From Verrucomicrobiota bacterium (GTDB taxonomy: Bacteria > Verrucomicrobiota > Verrucomicrobiia > Chthoniobacterales > UBA10450), in assembly GCA_003218345.1 (NCBI GenBank), contig QHNF01000090.1, positions 1-6,517 of the forward strand: a stretch of 6,517 bases of DNA, in the 5' to 3' direction. Shown piece by piece: positions 1 to 5,021 of the stretch (position 1 is the first letter of the stretch; the number at the start of each line of letters is the position of its first letter). Position numbers and translations under genes: made by a program. The notes under the pieces were generated by a model. That model did no database searches, was not told the origin of the DNA, and saw only the letters and a list, made by a program, of their open reading frames with translations.

Positions 1-140
1 TTCCAACTTCGCAGATTTCAGGATGAAGCGCAAGATGACGAGACAAGATCGACATGTGAGTAAATGAGACAATCGTCGAAGAGGAACATTCAAATATTCG
101 CAACAACTCTCGCCTTCAGTTGTAGCGAAGCCCAATTACA
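1..140. other. Left-edge region without an assignable gene
   Basis: No gene can be supported here. Plus-strand frame 1 is open from the window edge to a TAA at 61-63, and frame 2 is open to a TGA at 65-67. Either could be the last ~20 codons of an upstream gene, but the two tails are equally plausible and neither shows a recognisable motif. The stretch from about 68 to 140 would be the leader of the hydrolase gene starting at 141. I see no convincing sigma70-type promoter in it and no strong Shine-Dalgarno sequence immediately before the ATG. Confidence 0.4.
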
Positions 141-764
141 ATGAAACCCGCAATAATTTACGAGAGGTTTTGCGGAGGCATTTTCGAAACGAATTGCTAT
201 CTGGTTAAGGCTCCTGAGGGTTGGATTCTTTTCGATGCGCCTGATGGGGCTTGCGAATGGATCAAGTCGCTTGATGTCGATCCTAAGCTTTTGCTCTTGA
301 CACATGGGCATATCGATCACGTCCAGGATGTTGCCAAGATTAAGAGGCAGTTTGATTGTCCGATAGGTTGTCACCCGTTCACCGCGCCGATGATTTCCGA
401 GCGGGAATTTTTTCGCAACTTCGGTTTCGAACTCGAAATCGAACCGGCGAAACTGGATTTTCTTATCGAAGAAACGCCAAGCCGAAATTTTCTTGGTGCC
501 GAGTTCCAAGTGCTGGAAGTTCCCGGGCATTGTCCGGGTAGCCTTTGCTTCTTTTCGCGTAAAGATCGATTGCTGATCGGCGGCGACGTTCTTTTTGCCG
601 CCAGCATCGGTCGAGGTGATTTGCCTGGTGGAGATATTGATCTGTTGATAAGCGGGATCAGGAAAAAAATATTTCCACTTGGCGATGAAGTCACCGTGCT
701 TCCCGGCCATGGTCCACCGACAAAAATCGGAACTGAACGGAGAACCAATCCGTTTCTTGCTTGA
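141..764 (+). CDS. MBL-fold metallo-hydrolase (glyoxalase II-like)
   Basis: This is a 207-residue soluble, probably cytoplasmic metallo-hydrolase of the metallo-beta-lactamase fold. The metal-binding signature THGHIDH is at residues 54-60 (H55, H57, D59, H60). It is followed by H130 in VPGHCPGS, D149 in GGDVLF and H190 in LPGHGPPT, so the full set of ligands for a two-metal site is present. The segments IGRGDLPGGD (156-165) and ERRTNPFL near the C-terminus are typical of the short, YcbL-like branch of the glyoxalase II group. Members hydrolyse thioesters such as S-lactoylglutathione, but the substrate cannot be assigned from this sequence. Length is normal for the branch. There is no signal peptide. 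The ATG at 141 is the only reasonable start, because an in-frame TAG lies at 123-125; no clear Shine-Dalgarno sequence precedes it. The gene stands alone and is convergent with the TonB-like gene. Family assignment is firm, physiological role unknown. Confidence 0.93.
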   Translation: MKPAIIYERFCGGIFETNCYLVKAPEGWILFDAPDGACEWIKSLDVDPKLLLLTHGHIDHVQDVAKIKRQFDCPIGCHPFTAPMISEREFFRNFGFELEIEPAKLDFLIEETPSRNFLGAEFQVLEVPGHCPGSLCFFSRKDRLLIGGDVLFAASIGRGDLPGGDIDLLISGIRKKIFPLGDEVTVLPGHGPPTKIGTERRTNPFLA

Positions 765-1116
765 GTGATGCTACTTTCCGAAGATCAAGGGCTCGTCATT
801 TCGACACTCGGGCGGTGTGACGCCGGCGGTTTGTGAAGCCTCGACACACGCAGTGGCGAGGTGTCAACGCGCCAAATCTCCGACGCTAATACCTGACTTT
901 TCACGTTGGCATGAATGGAGGCTTCGCTGTCGTGCATCATTATGACAGTGTGACAGTGACCGAGTCTGCGAGCGCTTCGCTGGCTTGAATAAGCAGGCAA
1001 CGCAAATCGAGAAAGGAAGCGCGCAGATCGAAGCGGCAAGACCGACACCACGAGTGGCTCCTAAATAATCCGTAACGGTTCGGAGGCAAGATCACGCAAT
1101 CTATGACTGCTGTTTT
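765..1116. other. Non-coding convergent intergenic region with small hairpins and short repeats
   Basis: This is the stretch between two convergent genes. Open frames across it are short and lack any family motif or usable ribosome binding site, so I call it non-coding. It contains a 10-base word GTCATTTCGA (795-804) that also begins the palindromic repeat at 3349. It also has two mutually exclusive 5-bp stems with 13-nt loops (CCTCG 839-843 with CGAGG 857-861, or GACAC 843-847 with GTGTC 861-865) and a perfect 8-bp tandem duplication of TGACAGTG (943-950 and 951-958). These look like remnants of interspersed repeats or weak terminators. No T-tract follows the stems, so a classical intrinsic terminator is not supported. 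Confidence 0.5.
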
Positions 1117-1170
1117 ATTCGCGAAATTCGCGTGATTCGGATCCATTCGCGTCTATTCGCGTGATTCGCG
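1117..1170. repeat. Tandem ATTCGCG / CGCGAAT spacer repeat, six units
   Basis: Six copies of the heptamer ATTCGCG (CGCGAAT on the minus strand) start at 1117, 1126, 1135, 1145, 1155 and 1164, giving a period of 9-10 bp. The third copy is degenerate (ATTCGG). Variable 2-3 nt spacers such as TG, TCT and TGG separate most of them. The first two units meet in a near-palindrome, CGCGAA-A-TTCGCG, at 1120-1132. The array lies about 45 bp past the stop codon of the minus-strand TonB-like gene, in the convergent spacer. The copies and spacing are read directly. I recall similar arrays in intergenic regions of soil Verrucomicrobiota, but that is memory, not a search. Function unknown; a protein-binding or transcript-end structure is possible. 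Confidence 0.8.
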
Positions 1171-1215
1171 GGCACAACCTCCTCCTTCTTTGTCCGAATT
1201 GGTGTCCATTAGTGA

Positions 1216-2130
1216 TTATTGCTCTGCGGTATTCAGCTCGAAATTGATTTTTACGTCGTAATGATCGCCATTGCCGAGTCCGGCCGGCGGTGGGTCAACT
1301 TCAGTTACCCGTTTCGCAATCGCTGCAACGGATTCATTTACTACAACGTTTTCCGATGGCTTGAGGATTTCGAATTTGGAAACGCGGCCATCTTTCTCAA
1401 CTCGAACTTTGACCAGGTTCGAAATTTTGGTTCCGGAAGCGACGCTGGTCGTCGGCTGGATCCAGGCGCTGTAAAAACGGTCATGGAGCATATTGCCATA
1501 CCAGCCGAATTCCGATGCGCTGTTCCCGCCGCCCACGTGGCCGCCTTTGCCAGCTGAACCTGTTTTCCCTGTTCCGACGTGAGATGAAGAATCGTTTTTC
1601 GCACTAACAGCTTTCTCGCTCTTCGTTCTCTTTGTGTTCGCAGCGATGTGCTCTTCCTTTTCAGCCGATTTTGGCAGACTGGAGTTCGCTCTCGGCGAAG
1701 ATTTGGACGCATTGGTAAATACGGTTTTCCTCGGAGTCGATTTGGGCGTTGGCTTTGGAGATGGTTTTGGCGTTGTGTTCGCCTTTGGCGGGGATGTTGG
1801 AGCGGGCTTTGGAGTCGATATTGGTGTCGGTTTTGGTGTGCGTAGTTCGATTTCACTCTTCACTGCGGGTAACAGAGGCTGTTCCCTTTTCGCTTCATCG
1901 GCTTTCTGCAAACTGGCTTCAGGCGAAAGATAAAGTTTTGCACGAGGCGATTCGTCAGTTGTCGGCTCCGTAGTTGCGCTCGCCCCGTCAACGTCACCTA
2001 GCCAGACGATATTTTGCGCGTTTGGCGAATTCCTGGCTTCGACTCTCCAGCGAATCAATCCTGCGATGAGTGCAACATGCGCGAGCGCTATAAGCGTGAC
2101 GTTTCGCCAAAAACGCCAGTTCTTCGACAT
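1216..2130 (-). CDS. TonB/TolA-like energy transducer protein
   Basis: This 304-residue protein should be anchored in the inner membrane and span the periplasm. A short basic N-terminus is followed by one hydrophobic segment at about residues 10-27 (VTLIALAHVALIAGLI). A long low-complexity region follows, with Pro-Lys/Pro-Thr/Pro-Ser dipeptides at 98-136 and a Ser/Lys/Gly-rich stretch to about 205. The C-terminal globular domain runs from about 208 to 300 and includes LVKVRVEKDGRVSKFEILKP, like TonB/TolA C-terminal domains. Members carry proton-motive force from an ExbBD or TolQR motor to outer-membrane partners. It is the last gene of the ExbB-ExbD set: its ATG follows the ExbD stop codon with no gap (TAG|ATG) and no clear Shine-Dalgarno, suggesting translational coupling. 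Whether it serves receptor-mediated uptake (TonB) or envelope stability (TolA) cannot be decided, as no receptor, tolB or pal gene is in view. The family-level call is good. Confidence 0.85.
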   Translation of the reverse strand: MSKNWRFWRNVTLIALAHVALIAGLIRWRVEARNSPNAQNIVWLGDVDGASATTEPTTDESPRAKLYLSPEASLQKADEAKREQPLLPAVKSEIELRTPKPTPISTPKPAPTSPPKANTTPKPSPKPTPKSTPRKTVFTNASKSSPRANSSLPKSAEKEEHIAANTKRTKSEKAVSAKNDSSSHVGTGKTGSAGKGGHVGGGNSASEFGWYGNMLHDRFYSAWIQPTTSVASGTKISNLVKVRVEKDGRVSKFEILKPSENVVVNESVAAIAKRVTEVDPPPAGLGNGDHYDVKINFELNTAEQ

Positions 2131-2547
2131 CTATTTCGGCTCGGCTCTGGTGGCGATGCCGACCTTCGTAATTTCTGCCTGCTTCACTGCGTCCATCAGC
2201 GCGATTAATTTTTGCACGGGTAATTCGCGATCGGGTCGGATCACGACAGCCACATCTGGATTGGTCTGTTTCAACTGAGCCAATTTCGCGGCAAGCGCTT
2301 CCCGATCGACCACCTGATTATTTAGCCGGACCGTTTCGGTGCGATCGATCGAGATAATTTGCACTTGCGCTGACTTGATCGACGGATTTGTGGCACCGCT
2401 GGATGGAATCACGAGGTTCATGCTGCTTTCCAAGAGCGGCGTCGTGATCATGAAAATGATGAGCAGCACAAATGCGAGATCGAGCAACGGCGTGATATTG
2501 ATCTCGCTGAGCGTAGAGAGACTTTGTCGTTGTGAGTAGCGTCTCAT
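2131..2547 (-). CDS. exbD: ExbD/TolR-family proton-channel subunit
   Basis: This 138-residue protein has the ExbD/TolR layout. It has a short cytoplasmic N-terminus, then the signature SEINITPLLDLAFVLLIIFM at residues 14-33, which enters a single membrane helix (about 19-38). A periplasmic domain runs from about 60 to 135 and includes VRLNNQVVDREALAAKL and VVIRPDRELPVQKLIALMDA. D23 matches the essential membrane Asp of the family, the residue thought to bind the proton. It should sit in the pore of the ExbB-type subunit encoded just upstream and drive the TonB-like protein encoded just downstream. Its ATG overlaps the stop of the ExbB gene by four bases (ATGA, 2544-2547), and its TAG abuts the next ATG. 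Length is typical. The sequence does not separate ExbD from TolR with certainty, so the symbol is a family name. Confidence 0.93.
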   Translation of the reverse strand: MRRYSQRQSLSTLSEINITPLLDLAFVLLIIFMITTPLLESSMNLVIPSSGATNPSIKSAQVQIISIDRTETVRLNNQVVDREALAAKLAQLKQTNPDVAVVIRPDRELPVQKLIALMDAVKQAEITKVGIATRAEPK

Positions 2548-3299
2548 CTGCGGAAGGCCGATTCACGCGAGCCGTGATCGACGTATTTGTGCTCGAACTC
2601 GGATGCTAGTTCGGCGGCAAAGTTGTCCATCTCGACGATGATGCCACGAATGCTCGTAACGAGAAAATTGTAGCCGAACATCGCCGGAATGGCGACGCAG
2701 AGCGCGGTCACCGTGGTGATAAGCGCGCCGGAAACACCGGGCGCCATCGAGACGAGACTAGGCGAACCAGCCTCGGCGACGCCGGTAAAAGCGTCCATTA
2801 CGCCCCAAACTGTGCCGAGTAATCCGAGAAAAGGCGAACCGCTCACTGCGGTCGCGAGCAAAATCATTTGTGATTCGAGCGCAAGCGCCGTCTCACCCAC
2901 TGCTCGCTCCATTGCGGCGTTCACCGCGCCCATTTGGGCCGGCGAAATTTTGTCAGCGATTCCCAGTCGCGCGCGGAAGGTATCATCCACTTCCGGCGAC
3001 CCGAGAAGATGAAACGTCATTTCCTCGCAACCGGCGCGATACACGCTAAAAACCGGCGATCCCGGAAATCGCTTGTTCTTCTCAAACAACCGTAGCGGCT
3101 GGCGATCTTGCCGAAAAGCGGCCAGGAAACGCACGTTCTGTTTTCGCGCGAAGCGGATCACGCGCAATTTCGTGATCATGATTGACCAACTAAAGATGGA
3201 AGCGACGGCGAGAAGAGAGAGGACGAGCTTTCCAGCGATCGTCGCGTGATCGAACGCAAAGAGGAGACCGCCGGCTGCTAACAATGTCGCAATGAGCAT
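2544..3299 (-). CDS. exbB: MotA/TolQ/ExbB-family proton channel subunit
   Basis: With the ATG at 3299 the protein has 251 residues. It has three membrane helices: about 24-43 (LVLSLLAVASIFSWSIMIT), 145-165 (around SPFLGLLGTVWGVMDAF) and 189-216 (around SGALITTVTALCVAIPAMF). A large cytoplasmic domain lies between the first two. The GLLGTVWG and APGVSGALITT segments are hallmarks of TolQ/ExbB. Together with the overlapping ExbD gene it should form the proton-conducting inner-membrane stator that energises the TonB-like protein. The frame is also open to a GTG at 3347, adding 16 residues. I prefer ATG 3299 because GGTGA (3307-3311), complementary to the 16S rRNA tail, lies 7 nt upstream, whereas the GTG lies within 2 nt of a repeat element and has no ribosome binding site. 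Start confidence is moderate and family confidence is high. Confidence 0.92.
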   Translation of the reverse strand: MLIATLLAAGGLLFAFDHATIAGKLVLSLLAVASIFSWSIMITKLRVIRFARKQNVRFLAAFRQDRQPLRLFEKNKRFPGSPVFSVYRAGCEEMTFHLLGSPEVDDTFRARLGIADKISPAQMGAVNAAMERAVGETALALESQMILLATAVSGSPFLGLLGTVWGVMDAFTGVAEAGSPSLVSMAPGVSGALITTVTALCVAIPAMFGYNFLVTSIRGIIVEMDNFAAELASEFEHKYVDHGSRESAFRR

Positions 3300-3306
3300 C
3301 TGCGCG

Positions 3307-3311
3307 TCACC
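3307..3311 (-). promoter_or_regulatory. Putative ribosome binding site GGTGA deciding the exbB start
   Basis: GGTGA on the minus strand lies 7 nt before the ATG at 3299 and matches part of the extended anti-Shine-Dalgarno complement (GGAGGTGA). It favours the internal ATG over the upstream GTG at 3347. It is a five-base match only, so support is modest. Confidence 0.45.
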
Positions 3312-3328
3312 GGCATAAGTAATAACGC

Positions 3329-3343
3329 CGTTTCGCAGAAACG
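3329..3343. other. Small perfect inverted repeat near the 5' end of exbB
   Basis: CGTTTC (3329-3334) and GAAACG (3338-3343) form a perfect 6-bp stem around a GCA triplet. If exbB starts at 3299 this lies in its leader, about 30-45 nt before the ATG, where it could be a small RNA hairpin or an operator. If translation starts at the GTG at 3347 it lies inside the coding region. A short inverted repeat of this size can arise by chance. Confidence 0.35.
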
Positions 3344-3348
3344 CCACT

Positions 3349-3442
3349 TGTCATTTCGAGCGAAGCGCAGCGGAGTGGAGAAATCCCGCAGGGTTGCCAA
3401 ATGTGATGCAACGGGATTCCTCGACTTCGCTCGGGAATGACA
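3349..3442. repeat. Imperfect palindromic interspersed repeat (REP/MITE-like)
   Basis: The left arm starts TGTCATTTCGAGCGAAG (3349-3365) and continues through GAGAAATCCCGC to GTTGC at about 3393-3397. The right arm (about 3408-3442), read on the other strand, gives TGTCATTCCCGAGCGAAG followed by TCGAGGAATCCCGTTGC. The arms therefore pair over roughly 35 positions, and the left arm carries about 13 extra bases in two blocks. The loop is about 10 nt. The element begins within 3 bp of the lgt stop codon on one side and ends about 50 bp from the preferred exbB start on the other. Such TGTCATTTCGAG-type palindromes are, from memory, widespread interspersed repeats in several environmental phyla. 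No transposase gene and no clear target-site duplication is visible. Transcribed, it would form a long hairpin after lgt and could end or stabilise that transcript, though no U-tract follows. Confidence 0.85.
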
Positions 3443-3444
3443 GC

Positions 3445-4374
3445 TTACATTTTTTCTGGAAACGTCGGTCGCATCTTTGCTGCCGCGATAAACACGACAC
3501 CGATCGCAATCAGGAAAAAGGAAAAGAATTGGCCGCGCGTGAAAGAGCCTATCAACTCTGCATCCGGCTCACGCAAATATTCGATCACGATCCTGAAAAT
3601 CGCGTAGCAGATGAAAAACAGGCCGGTCAAAACTCCATTCGGCTGACGCGTGCGCGTGCGCACGAACCACAGAATCGCGAACAGAACGATCCCTTCGAAA
3701 AACGCTTCGTAGAGCTGCGACGGGTGGCGCGGTGTCAAAATGGAGCGCAATGCAGTTGCCACGTGTTGCTGATGGTGCACCGCACCGATGATCGCATCCG
3801 GCGTAGTCAGCGATGGATCAATTCGCGTGCATGCCGCCACGGCCCGATCGGCTGCCGCGGGATGATCGAGCAGTTCCTTCGGGAATTGCATTGCCCATGG
3901 GAGATTTGTGATCCGCCCGTAAAGTTCTCCGTTGATAAAATTGGCGCAGCGCCCGAAGAAAAGACCGATCGGTGCGGTTACAACCAGATTATCGCCCAGA
4001 TTTGTCCACGAGATTTTGTGCCGATGTGCGTAATAAAAAGTAAACAACAACAGACCAAACATTCCCCCATGGCTTGACATTCCGCCTTCCCATACGCGCA
4101 AGATCGACAGCGGCTCACGCAGCATTTCCGGTTTGTAGAAAAAAACATAACCGAGGCGTCCGCCGATGATGACACCAAAAAGCGCGCATCCCGTGATAAA
4201 GTCGCCTACTTGTTGTGGGGGCAGATCGGCAAAACCGTGTTTGGCCAGCCAGAGAAGGAGGAAAAAGCTGGAGATAAATGCCAGCACATAAGCAAGTCCG
4301 TACCAACGCGGGCCGACATTGTCGTAGATCCGAAAAATGATCGGATCGAGATTGTGCAAATAATAAGAGAGCAT
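3445..4374 (-). CDS. lgt: Prolipoprotein diacylglyceryl transferase
   Basis: Lgt is an inner-membrane enzyme that moves the diacylglyceryl group of phosphatidylglycerol to the lipobox cysteine of prolipoproteins, the first step of lipoprotein maturation. The 309-residue protein has multiple membrane helices and all hallmark motifs: YGLAYV near 25-30, WEGGMSSHGG at 95-104 (H102), GRCANFINGELYGR at 141-154 (R142, N145, E150), PRHPSQLYEAFFEG at 215-228 and RIVIEYLREPD at 261-271. The segment between the AMQFP motif (161-165) and RHPSQLYE is about 48 residues, longer than the roughly 25 I recall for E. coli Lgt. This accounts for the total exceeding the 291 residues of that protein. The ATG at 4374 directly follows the vapC stop, with no gap and no strong Shine-Dalgarno. 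The upstream coupling suggests transcription with vapBC. The stop codon lies 3 bp from a palindromic repeat. Identification is firm. Confidence 0.97.
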   Translation of the reverse strand: MLSYYLHNLDPIIFRIYDNVGPRWYGLAYVLAFISSFFLLLWLAKHGFADLPPQQVGDFITGCALFGVIIGGRLGYVFFYKPEMLREPLSILRVWEGGMSSHGGMFGLLLFTFYYAHRHKISWTNLGDNLVVTAPIGLFFGRCANFINGELYGRITNLPWAMQFPKELLDHPAAADRAVAACTRIDPSLTTPDAIIGAVHHQQHVATALRSILTPRHPSQLYEAFFEGIVLFAILWFVRTRTRQPNGVLTGLFFICYAIFRIVIEYLREPDAELIGSFTRGQFFSFFLIAIGVVFIAAAKMRPTFPEKM

Positions 4375-4755
4375 CTATCGATTCTTTCGATAGGGAACCA
4401 GCACATCGGCCAGCATTGGATAATGCTTCCGCTTCAAAGTTGCCAGGCGGGCGCCACGCAGTTCACTGGTTGCAGCGATCAGCGCATCTGGCAGTTCGAC
4501 CGAATGACTGCCCAGATATTTTCCCCGGAGAACCCCGGCGCGCCTGGCGATCTTGCCATCAACGTCAAAAACTGTGCACGCGCCAACCAGCATTTCTATG
4601 GCGTGCTCCTCTTCATGGTGCGCGGCACCGACGTACAGCTCGGCGAGAGTAATCACTGAAACACCAATTGCGTCAGTGATCGCTTCAATAAACCGGACAG
4701 CAGGTAGGTAATCGCGCAAGTAATCGACCAGCACGTCCGTGTCGATTAGGACCAC
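4375..4755 (-). CDS. vapC: VapC-type PIN-domain ribonuclease toxin
   Basis: This is a PIN-domain toxin of about 126 residues, a predicted metal-dependent RNase that cleaves RNA, often tRNA, when freed from its antitoxin. Counting from the GTG at 4755, acidic residues typical of the active site are D5 in LIDTDVLVDYL, E39 in ITLAELYVG and D90 in LPDALIAAT. The C-terminal segment LATLKRKHYPML has Lys where many relatives have Asn, so the fourth acidic position of longer PIN proteins is absent, as in a known subgroup. The frame is open to a TTG at 4770, but I prefer the GTG at 4755 because GGAGG (4764-4768) stands 8 nt upstream and the product then begins MVLIDTDVL, the usual VapC start. The gene overlaps the end of vapB by 10 bp, and its TAG abuts the lgt ATG. 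No frame damage is seen, so it is likely functional. Confidence 0.9.
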   Translation of the reverse strand: MVLIDTDVLVDYLRDYLPAVRFIEAITDAIGVSVITLAELYVGAAHHEEEHAIEMLVGACTVFDVDGKIARRAGVLRGKYLGSHSVELPDALIAATSELRGARLATLKRKHYPMLADVLVPYRKNR

Positions 4756-4988
4756 GACCGCCGCCTCCAAGCTCGCCGCATCGCGCGAATATCAGGCAAC
4801 TCTTTTCGGCCTTTCCAAATTCCGCGTGCCTTACGCAAAGCCTCCAGGCGACCGGGATGGCTCGACTTCGACACAAATTCATCTACAGCTTTGCGAATTA
4901 TTTCGCTTTTGCTGCAGCTATTTGCCTTGGCCAAAGAATCGAGAGAGCGATGTTCTCGCTCCGTCAGATAAATCTGAGTCCGCACCAT
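4746..4988 (-). CDS. vapB: Ribbon-helix-helix VapB-type antitoxin
   Basis: This 80-residue protein has an N-terminal ribbon-helix-helix fold: strand VRTQIYL (2-8), then helices at about 10-22 and 26-40 (SKSEIIRKAVDEFV). Dimers of this fold bind operator DNA. The C-terminal tail (about 48-76), with the pattern GIWKGRKELPDIRAMRRAW, resembles the toxin-wrapping tail of VapB-type antitoxins, which often carry a Trp and an Arg-rich helix that reaches into the PIN active site. It should neutralise the VapC encoded by the overlapping downstream gene and repress its own promoter. The ATG at 4988 lies 33 bp after the uvrA stop with no Shine-Dalgarno sequence, so a leaderless or uvrA-coupled message is possible. 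A direct repeat just upstream is a candidate operator. Family placement is good; the exact antitoxin subfamily (CopG-like) is inferred. Confidence 0.9.
   Translation of the reverse strand: MVRTQIYLTEREHRSLDSLAKANSCSKSEIIRKAVDEFVSKSSHPGRLEALRKARGIWKGRKELPDIRAMRRAWRRRSWS
4764..4768 (-). promoter_or_regulatory. Shine-Dalgarno GGAGG deciding the vapC start
   Basis: GGAGG on the minus strand lies 8 nt before the GTG at 4755, inside the end of vapB. It is the best-matched ribosome binding site in front of any gene in the window, and it supports GTG 4755 rather than TTG 4770, because the latter would place this site within the coding region. Confidence 0.7.
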
Positions 4989-4989
4989 G

Positions 4990-5009
4990 ATGTATGATGG
5001 TAATGTATG
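4990..5009. promoter_or_regulatory. Candidate VapB operator: direct repeat upstream of vapB
   Basis: ATGTATG occurs at 4990-4996 and again at 5003-5009 (CATACAT on the minus strand), a 13-bp period within the 33-bp gap between uvrA and vapB. Ribbon-helix-helix antitoxins commonly bind closely spaced short repeats over their own promoter, so this is a plausible autoregulatory site. No clear -10/-35 pair is visible. Two 7-mer copies in an A/T-rich gap could occur by chance. Confidence 0.4.
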
Positions 5010-5021
5010 CGGCCGTGGGAA

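Noticed and set aside
90..710. 206-codon minus-strand open frame opposite the MBL hydrolase gene
   Set aside because: It lies opposite a gene with a complete set of metal ligands, has no family motif, and is a shadow of that gene's codon pattern.
785..1146. Two overlapping minus-strand frames (88 and 68 codons) in the convergent spacer
   Set aside because: They overlap each other, have no usable ribosome binding site or motif, and one starts within the tandem repeat array.
1117..1170. CRISPR array
   Set aside because: Repeat units are only 7 bp with 2-3 bp spacers, far from CRISPR repeat and spacer sizes, and no cas gene is present.
1634..1933. Plus-strand frame encoding a Gly/Phe/Val repeat protein
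   Set aside because: It is the antisense reading of the Pro/Thr/Lys repeat of the TonB-like protein; the apparent repeat comes from that low-complexity codon pattern.
3349..3442. Classical intrinsic terminator for lgt
   Set aside because: The hairpin is long and imperfect and no U-tract follows it on the minus strand; it fits an interspersed repeat better, though it may still affect transcript ends.
3394..4077. 227-codon plus-strand frame across lgt
   Set aside because: It is opposite the well-supported lgt gene, starts inside the palindromic repeat, and is rich in Arg, Gln and Cys without a recognisable domain.
4210..4659. 149-codon plus-strand frame across the lgt-vapC junction
   Set aside because: It runs antisense to two well-supported genes and shows no family features.
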